From Ooceraea biroi (taxonomy: Eukaryota > Arthropoda > Insecta > Hymenoptera > Formicidae): DNA of 64,000 nt. The position numbers and the translations under genes are program-made. Shown piece after piece: positions 12,564 to 25,600 of this stretch; position 1 is the stretch's first letter; the number at the start of each line of letters is the position of its first letter. The DNA is taken from assembly GCF_003672135.1 (NCBI RefSeq), contig NC_039510.1, forward strand, positions 14,942,001 to 15,006,000, read 5' to 3'. The notes below the pieces were generated by a model. That model did no database searches. It had not been told where the DNA came from and saw nothing but the letters and a program-made list of their open reading frames with translations.

Positions 12564-13849
12564 TTGGGTCGTCCGGAAAGTTCGTGCCGATTTTGAAGGA
12601 AAATTCAAAGGCAACATTTTTTTATGTCGATAAATATTTATTGACTTATGTATGCACCGTTTTGTTTCACAACCTTTGTCCATCTTTCACGCAACTGGAA
12701 GATTCCATTCTCCCAGAACTTCTTAGGTTTCTCGGCGAAAAACTCCTCAAGGTGGTTTTTTATGTCGATCAAAGAGTTGAAGTTCTTGCCGCTAAGAGAA
12801 TTTTGCAAAGACCTAAATAAGTGAAAGTCTGAAGGTGCAATGTCTGGTGAATACGGTGGGTGAGGTAGCACATCCCAGCCAAACTCCAACAATTTTTGTC
12901 GGGTAGTCGAAGAAACATGAGGTCTGGCACTGTCCTGATGGAACACGACGCCCTTCCTATTAGCTAATTCTGGACGTTTTTCCTGAATCGCTGTCTTTAA
13001 TTCGTCCAGTTGCGAGCAGTACTTATCTGCATTTATCGTTTGGTTGTGTGGTAGGAGCTCATAATATAGGATTCCTTTCCAATCCCACCAGACACAGAGC
13101 ATGACTTTTTTTGGACGAAGGCCGGCTTTCGGAGTGGTTAATGCTGGTTCATTTCGCTTACCCCAGGATCTTTTTCGTTTTACATTGTTGTAAATGATCC
13201 ATTTTTCGTCACCCGTCACTAATTACTTAAAAAATGGTACGTTTTCGTTGCGTTTGTACAGCGAGTCGCAGATGGAAATGCGATCCATTAAATTTTTTCG
13301 GCCAAATTATGCGGAACCCATACATCATAGCGACTTACGTAACCAAGCTTCACTACATGATCGTGGACAGTGGTTTTCGATATTTTCAGTATCTCTGCTA
13401 ATTCACGTGTCGTGTAGCGCGGGTTATTCTCGATCAGCGTCTTGATTTGGTCATCATCAGTAGTAGAGGGTCTGCCCGAGCGTTCTTGGTCTTTAAGGTT
13501 AAAATCACCAGCTCTAAACTTAGCGAACCACTTACGTACGGTTCTTTCAGCTAAAGCGCCTTCTCCGTAAACAGAACATATCGAATTTGTTGCTTGTGAG
13601 GCATTTTTGCCTTTCCGGTAATAGAAAAGCATCAAGTGTCTAAAATGTTCTTTGTTTTCTTCCATCTTGAAAAGAGTACAAAACTGACACGAATCAATTA
13701 ATCTGAAACAACTTTTTTCCTAAAGATGCGTTGAAATGTCACCTTTAAGCATATGTATATAAATCGTATGTTTTCAATAACATTGATATATTCAGACATG
13801 TTCCAACGCCATCTATTAAAAATCGGCACGAACTTTCCGGACGACCCAA
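12564..13849 (-). mobile_element. Mariner element 4, minus orientation
   Basis: A 1286-bp mariner flanked by TA (12562-12563 and 13850-13851). The terminal repeats start ttgggtcgtccggaaagt and match over at least 28 bases. Its transposase gene reads leftward, the only mariner here on the minus strand. The ends are intact. Confidence 0.95.
12638..13665 (-). pseudogene. Mariner transposase, frameshift plus stop
   Basis: A DD34D transposase starting MEENKEHFRHLMLFYY and ending KQNGAYISQ. N-terminal landmarks are KWFAKFRAGDFN and TRELAEILKISKTTVHDH; catalytic landmarks are VTGDEKWIIYNN, FHQDSARPHV and PPYSPDIAPSDFHLF. The usual second motif HHDNARPH is changed to HQDSARPH. The frame breaks at an A-run near 13287 (PHNLAEK, then LMDRISICDSL in another frame), consistent with loss of one A, and a TAA interrupts at 13223-13225 just before the first catalytic Asp. 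Total length fits a protein of about 342 residues. No active product is expected. Confidence 0.92.
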
Positions 13850-13851
13850 TA

Positions 13852-16507
13852 TATTGAATTAGTATTTTCTGCTTGCTGAATTCTGTTAAATCTTGTTGAA
13901 CGATCTTTACGGATCCTTTCCTATGCCATGAGAGAGAGAGAGAGAGAGAGAGATGATCCATTTTCTTTGTCGTAAGTGCGTATTCCCCACGCCCATTGTC
14001 CGTGATCTACGACGGTATTCGAGGAATTAAAGAGGGCTGGCCGGATGAAATCGAGACGGTCTTAAAGCCTGCGTGTTTCCCGACATCTGAATCGGGAATT
14101 AGTTTCGGCCTATCGCCCGTACGTTCGACATCGACTTCTCGTCGCGTAACTCTTTCCGGTTCGCCTACGACACGCTGATAAGACAGGAAGCACAATTCGA
14201 CGGGGATGAGCAATCACGAGTTGCCACGGCAATTCAAGGAGATCAGAAAGAAACTCGCACTTTTTTACCATTATAAACGCATTAATTTTTATTTCAAAAA
14301 TTAATAAACTGTTAAGAGTTACAAGAAGTGTGCCAACATTTTCCAATTTTGGATCGCTGTACATGTAGAGCAAAATTTTTAATGTAATATTGAGTTTGAT
14401 AGATAATTTACTTGAGAGGTCGCATTTTCATCGTCCGTTATCAAGCAAGGCATAATCAAATAACCGATAAAACGTTTACGTCATAGCGCCACCTGCGCCA
14501 GGCATGTGCACGGCTTGTTGCGTAAATATGCGTCTACGTGTGCACACGTATGTATGTCGAATGTACTTTGTCGTAAATTCACGCACGCGTCAGAAGGAGG
14601 TGTAAACGTAGAACTTATTGTCATTCTAAGAGACGCAACTAAAGAAATTTTTATTCTAGATTGATGAGACTCCGTCTTCTCTCGAAATCTTAAAACAACA
14701 TTCTTTCTCATTCTGAATATCAGGAACAATCAGAATGGGATAATTATTATTCGAGAAAGTAAAAATATGGGGAATTTATTTAAAGAATTTATTTAAATCC
14801 CAGTTGTTAGTGCTGAATCGCACTCGCTTAATTAACGAATCGGTCGTCGTGCGTCGAATTTGAAAAATGATCTAGAGCTTGGATCGTACTTTGATTGTTT
14901 ACACGAGCAGATGAATCTCGTATGCAGTAAATAAAAATTTTGCGTATAATTAGAAGCGCTCGTTGAACCATGACTCGGAGGCGTCCCCGATGTGATCGCG
15001 ACGCGAGCGGTTCGCGCGCACGTAACGGAAAAAGAATTCGTTTACTGGAGCGCCAGAAGAGAAGAGAGTGTTCGCGCAGACGGCAGTCAGAATTACTGCT
15101 TTCGCTTTCGTAATCTCGTCTTATCAGTCCGATTGCCTGTCGTCACCTCCGTTTCGCCCGCCCGCGGCGGTAGGCTTCATCCTTCTCCCATTTTCCGATT
15201 CTGAATGGAGGCGTCAGAATTCTTATCGGCGCGATAGAGCGCTCATATTACGTCATACGCGCGCGAACACGCTGCAAATTTGTTGTCCATCGCGGGAACG
15301 GCGTTGCTGCCAACTGTAATTACACTGCCCCTACCGCAATCGCGTGGCGTGCATGTGCAATTTATCGTGACGCGGAATTAGTATCGTACGAGGAATCACG
15401 ATTATACTTCTAAAGATCATTATTTCGCAGTAACGGAAGAGTAATTCGTCGCTTTTATGATGGATCGTAGTAATGGATTATTGATCGTCGACTTCGCGCC
15501 ATTCGGAACATTTTTTCTCTTATCATCTCAACGTACGACCGGTGATTAATCATTTATTGATTAACTCTTAACGGATCATTTTCCTTACTGTTTTATTATA
15601 TTGCATTATAACTTATTTTTATAAGTTGGAATAAAATTTTATAATGGCTTTATAAAAATTGTGAAAGAAGTATTTATCTGCATCGCTCTGAGTGTGCAGT
15701 GGCAAACTATTCGGATACATCGTTTTAATAAAAACTATGAAATGTCTTCAATTATTTATCAAAAGTAGGTTTACATATACATATAATCTACTGAATATAT
15801 ATTATATAAGATTATATAATCTATATATAACTTCTTAAAATTAAATACAAATTTAATAATCTACAATTTCACTAACAATAATACGTGAAATATTATTCGG
15901 TATAATATAGAAATATACAAGTCACGAGGCATGATTATCCGCGCGCATGTGCTTTCGAAAGAGCCGCGAACGGCGTCGCGAGCGGTCAACAATTTTTCAA
16001 CGACGCGTTATCGCGTCTCAAAGAACGTCGCGGCGTTATCGCTCGCACTCACACGCGCGCAATTGCGTTCCGTTCGTCGTGTTAATGTGCTCCGAGTCTC
16101 TTTAAACGCATGCACCCAACGCGTGTCCTCCATTCGCGTCCCAAGCCGGGCTTCATTCACGTGCGCCGTCACCAAGCCGGGACCGGATGTCGCCTAACAT
16201 CGCGCGGCGATTCGATATCCCGGGCGGCGTTTTCGATCGTACAAAGGTCAACGCACAAGTTAACCCCGAACTGCGAACTGCGTTATTCGATCGTGACTAT
16301 CGTACGGAGTATCGTATGGAGAGGGAGAGACGCGGCTCGATCGCTTAATTATCGTCTTCTATGTTAATTTGTGTGTACTCGAGCGCTGATACATGTTCCT
16401 GTATGATAATACTATTATCCACTATCCACATTAAATAAAGCGCATTTTTCAAAGCGATAAATTCTTTACGCACGACCACATACGATAAATTTTTCTCTAT
16501 ATCCTCA
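13852..16507. other. Intergenic, no gene recognised
   Basis: It holds a GA microsatellite (about 12 units, 13930-13953) and AT-rich segments near 15600-15900. A 60-codon frame at 13996-14178 has some coding look but no splice context strong enough to call. Open frames at 14992-15319 and 15931-16367 lie in CpG-rich DNA and show no motifs. Confidence 0.45.
13930..13953. repeat. GA dinucleotide microsatellite
   Basis: About 12 uninterrupted GA units. Similar but impure GA tracts occur near 36720, 38985, 43022 and 45085. Confidence 0.9.
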
Positions 16508-16512
16508 CATCG

Positions 16513-17517
16513 CACAGTGGGCTAAACTCGAAAAAAGCTGGCCAAAAGTAATAACTCGAAAACACGACGTTTTAGAAAAAAATGTTTCAAATCAAAGTTA
16601 TAGGGTTTTAAATCAGGTATTAGATAATAATACTAGTATGACCTTGAATAGCGTTGCCAAGGTCACGCAAAGGTCACCTTGAATTTTTTAAATGGGAACC
16701 TCCAGTTTTCATTAGATGTGTTTGCAGCTTACCTCAAGAGCTTTTCAGAACACTATAACAAAGTATTTATCCGTTAAATACTTCGAAGTTATGAAGCTTT
16801 AAAGTTACAGTCGCTACCGCGCCGCGTCGTACGTTTCGCGGCATTTAAAAATTTCACGGTGATCTGTACATGATCTTGACAACACTATCAAGGTCATACT
16901 GGTATTGCTATGTAATGCTTCACTTAAAAACCTACAACTTTCATTTCAAACATTTTTTACCAAAACGCCAAATTTTCGAATTATTACGATATGAAAATTA
17001 AAATGAAACATCCTGTATATAACGCAAAGGTGTGCGTTGGTGTGCACAATTCAAACGGAAATACTTAGTTTGAATCCTACACAAGATGATAAAACAAGAA
17101 TCCCAAACAGCCTTTTACAGCTATTTAAAAAAAATGATATTGAACTTTACTTCTTTCTTATATTTTAAGAAACCAAAAACTTAGATTAACACAAATTGAT
17201 GAACAAACATTTTTAATGGTTATAACTGTTTGGGAAAAGAGTTTCAATTCTATTTATAGAGTAAAAAGCAAAATTACTTGCATCCGCATACAAGAATGTA
17301 AGCTATAGCCTATACTGATTCATAATTCGTTTTTCGGAACATTAACGCGTTGCCTCCTATTAATTGTTGATTAATGGAAAGGAAATTTTTCCTACGAAAC
17401 TCCATTCACATTTTTGAAATACTGATATCCATGAATCAAAAAAGGTCGAAATGCAGATTTCCAAGAGTTGAAAAAATTCGACTTTTGGCCAGCTTTTTCC
17501 GATTCTAGCCCACTGTG
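16513..17517. mobile_element. Transib-like non-autonomous DNA element
   Basis: A 1005-bp segment beginning CACAGTGGGCTA and ending TAGCCCACTGTG, flanked on both sides by the same five bases, catcg (16508-16512 and 17518-17522). The inverted repeats extend about 40 bases with a few mismatches and share agctggccaaaagt. Transib transposons are known for termini starting CAC(A/T)(A/G)TG, like the V(D)J heptamer, and for 5-bp target duplications, so this fits that superfamily best. No transposase remnant is visible, and the longest internal frame is under 65 codons. Inside, 16544-16675 and 16875-16995 form an imperfect inverted repeat, which suggests a nested second element. Confidence 0.6.
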
Positions 17518-17522
17518 CATCG

Positions 17523-18374
17523 TTGTGATTCGTACATGTATTGACGCACCACGAAAATAATAATGACGGTACAATAATTCTTGCACGATCTCATAGAGAA
17601 TCGATGACGTAGCTATCGTACAATGGCAGCTACAATCATCATTGATTGAACAATACGGGACGCATAAGCGAGCGTGGAAAGAAACGTTTCACATGAAGCA
17701 ACTCTGATGGAAAGAATAATTTATATATTATAATTATCATCTACGCACTTTGTGTATGTGCGGAGAGATATGCACTTTAACGATATCTTTATCTAATTTT
17801 CTGCCTCTGCGCGGATAAATTATCGCGAAAGTTTAATTAAATATGAGCCGTCGGGTAAACTCGCCGACAAAACGAGCGATCGGGGTGGATTACTTGGCGA
17901 AGATGCACTCGGCTGGGTTATCGGCGAGTTATTCCGTTTCCCGGTTAAATTCCCGATTTCAACCGCGCTTCAATTATCTTTTCAGTGCGCTGGTCGTCGT
18001 CCGTAAGGTGAAATTCTGTTGCATATCGCGCGTATCGGTGAGCAGCGCAATGCCGCCTATCAGAATCGTTGCCGTGCGTGTCCGCCCACTCACTGTCACC
18101 GCACACGTCGTCGTCGCCGCCGCAAACTGGGTACACATTGAATTACGGCCCGTGACGAGAATGTGTCGTCGATTAAAATGTGATCTAAATGCGCGTCCGC
18201 TACGCTCGCGTTCACAATATCAATCGAGCAATTGAATGCCGTTGAATGCCAAATCCGCGCAATTTCGCGTGCACAAGACCCAGGATCACGCTTGGCAAAC
18301 TCGCGTCTTGATCACTCGAAAACAGATACTAAAGAGGGTTGATTAAGCTGCCTGTTTCATCGTGCAGCAATAGA
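17523..18374. other. Intergenic, no gene seen
   Basis: Unremarkable DNA between the Transib-like element and mariner 5. A 130-codon frame at 17843-18235 lies in CpG-rich sequence and has no recognisable domain. Confidence 0.45.
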
Positions 18375-18376
18375 TA

Positions 18377-19663
18377 TTGGGTCATTAAGTATGAAACTTT
18401 ACAAATGTAAAAGCGCCATCTTTAACATTTGTTATCTCAAATTTGGCGCCAGACGTCAGTATCAGATTAGGTTAGTGTGATAGATGTATGTTCGCTCTTC
18501 AAATGTCATATTTGTTTGTTCAAATATCTTCATTAGTTTTATTGGTGGATTCTTTTTTATAGAACTATGGAAAAGTCCAAAATTCGTGTGATTTATGAAT
18601 ATGAGTTCCGCCGTGGAACTACAGTGTCGGAGACAGCTCGTAATATCAACGCTGTATTTGGTGAAGGTTCAACTACTAAAGCAACGGTGGGCAATTGGTT
18701 CAAAAACTTCAGAGATGGAGATTTCAGCCTCGCTAATGAGCCACGCGGAAGACCAAAGACGAAGGTGGATAATGATCACTTGAGAGCCCGTAGTAGAGTC
18801 CAAACCATCTCAAAGTACACGTGAATTGGCATCGATATTCAATGTTTCCATACCCACCATATTGGTTCATTTAGCTGCAATTGGTAAGATAAAGAAGTTG
18901 GACAAATGGGTCCCGCACGAATCGACCGATGCGCAGCAGGCGCAACGTCTAGAGGCTTCCCTTTCTTTGCTTTCCCGTCACAAAAATGAATCTTTTTTTA
19001 ACCGAATTGTGACCTGCGATGAAAAGTGGATACTCTACGACAATCGTAAACGCTCACATCAGTGGTTGAACGATGATGAACCACCGAGACATCACGCGAA
19101 ACCCAACATTACACAGAAGAAGCACATGGTGACTGTTTGGTGGTCCAGGTCAGGTGTTATCTACTACAACTTTATGAAACCTGGTACATCGATAACGGCT
19201 GAAGTATATTGCAAGCAACTGGACGAAATGATGCAACAACTTGCTATTAAACAACCGAAATTGGTCAATCGGTCAATGCCAATCCTGTTGCATGATAATG
19301 CTCGACCGCACACTGCACGACTGACCGTGGCAAAGCTACAGGAGTTGGAATTGGAAACTCTCCGTCATCCACCATATTCACCAGATCTATCACCTACCGA
19401 CTATCACTTCTTCCGGAATTTGGACAACTTGTTGGTGGGAAAATTGTTCAATTCTCAACAGGCAGTCGAAACAGCCTTCCGCGACTTCATCGATTCCCGT
19501 ACTCCTGGCTTCTATAGTAGAGGCATAGACCAACTACCACTAAAATGGCAGAAGTGTGTAGATAACATGGGCGCATACTTCGATTGAAAATAAATCATGT
19601 CCATGTGCCAAAAAATGCAAAAGTTTATGTTCTATTTGTAAAGTTTCATACTTAATGACCCAA
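18377..19663 (+). mobile_element. Mariner element 5, cecropia/Hsmar1-like
   Basis: A 1287-bp mariner flanked by TA (18375-18376 and 19664-19665). The terminal repeats start ttgggtcattaagtatga and match over about 30 bases. The transposase resembles the cecropia subfamily, to which human Hsmar1/SETMAR also belongs. It is a near-identical sibling of the copy at 33551, including the untranslated regions, so both moved recently. Confidence 0.95.
18567..19587 (+). pseudogene. Cecropia-type transposase, one-base frameshift
   Basis: The frame starts MEKSKIRVIYEYEFRRGTT and ends NMGAYFD with TGA. Landmarks are NWFKNFRDGDFS and STRELASIFNV-type helix-turn-helix sequence, then IVTCDEKWILYDN, LLHDNARPHT and PPYSPDLSPTDYHFF for the three catalytic aspartates. 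At 18784-18790 this copy reads gagagcccgtag, while the sibling at 33741 reads gagagccgtag. The extra C shifts the frame; a few bases later gtccaaacc replaces gtccgatcc. The span of 1021 bases equals 340 codons plus one. The rest of the frame, through the catalytic core, is open. Confidence 0.94.
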
Positions 19664-19665
19664 TA

Positions 19666-22600
19666 TAATAATAATTTAGTGATTAGTAGAGCCACGAGAA
19701 ATTTTTAAAGAAGAAATCCTTGTACCGCTTTTTACAAGAAACAATAATCGAATAATACAAAAGGAATCCTGTGTGAACGCTACTTAATACTGCATTCGCG
19801 CAATGACTACGTAATGCATAGGAGTTAATAGCACTTGCAAGTGAAGGTTCTGATGCTAGAGCGAAGACACGGAACATGTTACTTTATTGCAGGTTTGCAC
19901 GTATACGTGTAGACACTCCTCGCACGTCCTCCAAGCAAGTGCTGCAATACTGAAAATAGAGCTATCTTATATTAAACGTTCCTTTCGAGCTCTCCTGTTA
20001 TAATAGTCCGTGCAAACCTGTTATATTGTTACGGTAACGCATCACATACGTAAATGTGAAAAGTATCTTAAAAAAAATCTGAAACATCTCAGAAATCTGT
20101 CAAAATTGACCTGCTATTAATTAATACATGTGTTCATTTTCCGCCAAATTGATACCGGAAAACTGTTTTGAAAACTTTTTTGAAAACGTTTTTAAAAACT
20201 TGAAAGCTGTACTCAAAATAAGTGGCTTGTAATCTGTAATTTTGTAATTTTGTGTAATTTTATAATTTTTCTCTGGCCATCGAAACGGCGATATCGCGCG
20301 TTTTTATCGTTTTTATCGTCAACGTTCGTCCGCCGTTTCTGCCAGACCGTGCAACGCGCGATTGCAACGGAGCGAGAAAGAACGACGGAGAACCGCCCGT
20401 CCAGTAATGAATGGATTAAACAGCGTGACGTCACAGGATGGATTATATAAATGGTGGCGCGCGTGACATCGGACGTAGGAAGGAAGTTCGCTTCCTTTCG
20501 TACCTACAAGGTGTTCCGTTTGTGTACGCGTACGTGGCTTGTACGTGCATCCATGTGCACACGAATGTGTGTGTGCGCGCGCGCGTGTATGTGTCTGTGT
20601 GCATGCGCATATACGGGAACCATTCTGTCGCCAAAGGGTCGTTCATTTTAAAGCGGACGAGCTCTGTTAGAATCCTAACGACGATGGTACCACCGCCTCT
20701 TTCAACTTCCCCTCGGTACTTCTTGATTCTTGATTCGGCGCTGAGCGCTATTATAGAGCGAAATCATCATTATCCATCGTATGGTAATTTGTATATATTA
20801 ATTATTTATTTTTTACATTTGGTTACAGATTGCATGTGCGTGTGATGTGCGTGCGACCCGCGCAAGAGCTCAGGTGATTTCGAATGGGATGGGGTGAGTC
20901 TTTCCACATTTATCTAGAATAAAATTAGAAGAATTAATTAAAGTAGGAAAGATGGTGCATACATTTTCGTTTTGACATGATATGAAAAATGCTAAAGTCA
21001 CCGTCGAGCAAAATAGAAAAGTCATTGTGAACGATATAGTCAATTGATGCATTTGCTACCAAATATTGTTACATTCAATACTTTATCAATTATATATCCT
21101 TTGATAATAGTTACATTTTCAATATTTGTTACGAATCTTTTTATTTTCTGTGTCATTATTTAATTAATGACACGATGTCTTCTAACTTAATTAATACAAT
21201 AGATCATAATCCGAGAAATGATGATGATAATTCCATGTAATTCCTGATTGATTCCACATCAGTTCGAGATTTTCAAACGAAGAAAATGCACCATCTCTCT
21301 CTTTCTGCTTTTCGCGAAAGTTTAGAAGGGGGACAAGAAGAAATGGTGCATGGTTTATGACGGATCGCGGACGAAATTCTGGCCCGCTCTCATCTGTCCC
21401 GTTTCTTCGAGGCTCTCGCTGGATCCTCTTGCTGATTATTAGCGCGTAGTCTGGGAGCCGTCTACGGGTCGACGTCCGGCGTCCCAGAATAGAAGCACCG
21501 CGCGATGCTCGTCACATTCTGTCACCTACGAAAGTGTCGCACGTTTCTCGAACGCGCTACTGGGTCTCGCGATTTCCGGGGCAACGCTTCGCAACGAGAA
21601 AAAAAAAACTCGAAACGTCTGTGGACGTTGCGTGAAATTTCCATGGAATTGCATCAATCTTGAAAAGTTTCAGGAACTTATATAACGGATCATTGTGCGT
21701 GCAATTTCAGCAACTTGCAAATAATTTCTAGGAAAAGTAAAATATACGCGGAATGTCGCTTAAATCTGTTCCCGCGATACACCCATAAATGACAAAGTCT
21801 TACGGACAATTTGTTGGAAACAAAACTCGGAATCGATGCTGTAGTTTCTGAATGAAATATGTTTGAAATTGGCCAGTTAGATTGTTTGAGCTCCGCGCGC
21901 TTGGACACAGTACATTACCGAGCACTAATGATCATCAATTCAAAAACGCGATCACAATTCTAGGTTGAACCTCACGTTTATTACGGTTACATCATCTCGC
22001 CGGCGATGTTACCCTACTTTTTTTTCCGGTCATCCGATAATACGTCACGATGATCATCCCGGTTAACCAGTCATCCTCCTCGAAGGGCAGGTGCGTAGAT
22101 CTGTTTTGTACGTAAGGGAAAAGGGCAGCTGCTTGCTCCTAGACACAGGGAGGTGAAGGGCAAGCAAGTAGCGGGGAGGAGGAGGAGGAGGAAGGGCGAG
22201 AAAGAGAGGTGGCTCGCTGCTAAGGTAAACGATATAATGGGGACGTAACAGTGGGTCCTTTGCAGTAGCAGATGTCCTGGCCGAGACACGTGCCTGCGAC
22301 GTGGAGGCCCCCTTTTTCGGGGGCTCTCCTCTGTCTCCGCGCTCATATCACGCTCGAAAAGAAACGAGAGCGAAGAACCCCCGAAAAGAAGGGGCCCCCG
22401 TAGTGGTAAGGCCGCGCGTTCTCCGTTGCGTCGCTTCCTGCCTTTCTTCCTTCCTTGCTTTCCGTCCGTGTCTCGTTTTTCCCCCCCTGGCCAAGGGGGG
22501 ACACACCAGCTGCTCTCGTTATACAGCGGATTTCGCACCGGTGTAACAGCGAGTCCGTTGCTTCGCGGTCTATTGTATCTGCGCGACAATATTTCGCACG

Positions 22601-25600
22601 GGTTTTACCCGGAGATACCGTCTTCCAGTATTTTCTGCAAGTTTAAAGGAGTTTTAGTATGCAAGATCAAAGCAAGCTAGTAGAAATTAATAATTAACAA
22701 AATATTAATGCTCTTGTTAATAAATTAAGTTTTAACAAGAGATTAATGATGGCAATAAAAATACCTTTTCACGTGTAGAAAAATTTTCGAAAGATGGATA
22801 CCTCAATGTCCTCCAAAAAAATTATTTAAAAACTACTTTTGTAATTCAAGCGATCTCAGGAAATTTTTGACGAGCGATACACAGGATTTCTAGGACATCT
22901 GTGTACATGGCTGAGTCTGTGAGGTCTTCATGAACCGCATTGTATTATATTCTTTGTAGTAGTGCCACTGTGCCACCGCGCTTCTCGATTTCTCGGATGC
23001 CATTTCAATCCAGCTACAAATCTCTGTATTCTGAATTGCTAGCAAAATTGCCAGCGACAAAGGGGACGTTAAAGAAGATTCGAGGCAAGTTTGATACCGA
23101 CCGCACTCAACTTCAAGGAAGGCAGAATATCCATACCGTGTCAAATTCTTCTGAAAAGTAAACGTTTAGTTTTACTGAGCGTTTCGTGGAAAGCTCGTCG
23201 TCTTTTCTTCTCGGCTTGAGATCGGAATTTCGATCGAAAACGATTTAAACTTCAAACAAGTTTTGTAATAAAGTGCGCTACGTGCGGCGCAGTTTCTCAC
23301 GGGTATCAAATGTGAAATAGCAACGGATTGATACCAAAACCGTCGATCTCAAGCAGATGCACTGACACACTTACACATGTGCATATTATACTGTGGGGAG
23401 AAGCAAGCATGTAATTCATTTTGAACTCACTTCTCACAACAAGATAAAACTCCATGAACTATATCGCATTCTCGCGTCTTTTTAACGCCCAGATTACAAT
23501 TAATCGAAATGCAGTTTCGCAAGACCCCGTAACAGATCTTATTCTCGTCCTTGTTAAATGATCTATATTAAACGACCTCGTCATTAAAGAGTCGTAATGA
23601 TGTTCCTGCGGTTCGCTTATAACAAGTCTCAATTCAGTTTCCGCGTATCGCACGTTTAATGTGAGCTTTACGCCGCTTCGTCTGAGAGCCGCTGCGCGCC
23701 GTGCGACTTTTTGAGTCGCATTGGTCCCACGCCGGGACTATGGACGATGTGTATACGTATTCATACACACGTACACACTCACACGCGCGTACGGGGCCAC
23801 ATATACGTGCAGTGCACGCGACTGATGCACTCGCGCGCGGTTACGCACATACGCCTACACGGTGGAGCCCCGTTTTACACACGCCGCGGGTACATTACGT
23901 GCGATATATCGAGCGCGCATTCCCGCTCGATACCATTACGCGACCGGCTCGTCGATACTCGGCAAATGTGGTCGCATGATAGTGTTCCTGTGCATGATAC
24001 TCAACGCGAAAGTCTGGTCGAGAAATGAGAAATGTATTCGGTTAGAACTGAACTTTAGCTTGAATTCAGCTCTAAATGTTTCAATGTCCAAATCATTCGA
24101 ACGGTTTTGACTTTGAGCTGAAGCCGTGAATCGTTCGGATTTTTTGAACAGTTTAATCTGAAAGTTTGTCTCCGCACAGTTTGATCCTGAATTTCGATAA
24201 AATAATCAAACGTAGCTGTATTTATCGTGAGAAACGATAAATTGAACGATAAACTAATTGAATTATGAAAGAAAATAAACGAACTAATTGAATAACTCGA
24301 TTATCGCTCGATTTGTATTATTTCCGTATCGCAATAAACGTTGATACGATAATTATCAAACACACTGTTGAACATGTTTCTCGTAAATATGTTACACGAT
24401 GCAAATTCTAGCAAAAGAACTCACAATCATGAAGTAATACCCGCATTGGCTTACCCGCTTGCAATTACACATTATATGGGCGGTATGCATAAACGATGAT
24501 ATTCTTCTGCTTATACAGGGTGTTCCATCTTATTAGCAAATTAAAAAATCATCTTTCCAAAAGAGAACATGATTCATTCATCTTCCTCAGAAGAGATTTT
24601 TTGGCATTATTTCCTGTGGTTTCTCAAAGTTAATAATAACTATGTTGTTGAGTGATTACAAACCTAAATATTACTTAAAATATATTTGTTAAAGTCTCTT
24701 GATTTAAAATTTTAATTAGATTGGAGCTTTTCGGCTTCTAACATAAAATTATTCCGTAAAATCTGGATTTAAATCCTCATCGAGAAATATTCACCTCCAA
24801 GTTGTCACAAAATATGTCACTGCAGATAGATTATCATCTATTTATGATATGTTCCACGAAATTAACATGGATAATAGCTTTATAAGAATTATCTGCAATG
24901 CACCGTGTTATTAATCCATGAATCCGTGAATCTAGAACAAAAGGACAAAATATTGAGAACCTCTGCATCTACTTTGATTCTGCTTCCTTCGACCCGAATG
25001 CAGTGACCCGTGCTAACGATTGCGAATAGCAACGATCGATCTTCACGATCTAGAGTGCTATGCCGAGCGAAGAAGTCGAAGACCTTTCTTCGTGAAAGTT
25101 TCTATATCGAAATTCCGTGCGCGCGCGCGTTATATCAAACCGTTTCGTTTCTTTTCATACAGTTTTTCGCTCACTGCGCTCTGTCCGGTTTACTTCAATA
25201 TCCTGTCGACGGCTTTGAAAATATTTGCTTTCGAATAGTCCATGAGTAATTGCAAATAAAAAAGAAAACGCGGAATAGAGTAAACCATCAGAATATTATT
25301 ACCAAACCAAATGAAATATGCGACACGTTGTGTATTCAGTTTTGGAAACTCGACAATTGTGCGGATTCCAAACGAATAAGACAAAATCGAATTCGTTCTT
25401 GTCCGCGCAAAGTGTACAGTGAAAACTGATGAAGTATTGATCTTTAATAAGTAGTTAAACTTATTATATTTGTGACGTAAATTAAAAACATTGGAAGTAT
25501 AAGCTATTGGAAATCGTTAAGTAATTGCATTGCACAAAAATTCACAAAACTTACATGAATGTTAAAAATACAAATTGGATAAAATGATGTGTCCAGATTT

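Noticed and set aside
13996..14178. Possible hemopexin-like exon (RGIKEGWPDEIETVL)
   Set aside because: Only a faint likeness; the acceptor and donor are weak and the diagnostic hemopexin residues are missing.
22071..22589. 172-codon minus-strand frame
   Set aside because: It lies in a pyrimidine/purine-biased block with open frames on both strands, and composition follows the bias (runs of R, P and L).
24516..24700. LTR or retrotransposon starting at tacagggtgt
   Set aside because: Only the short end motif is present; no direct repeat partner, primer site or polyprotein sequence could be found.
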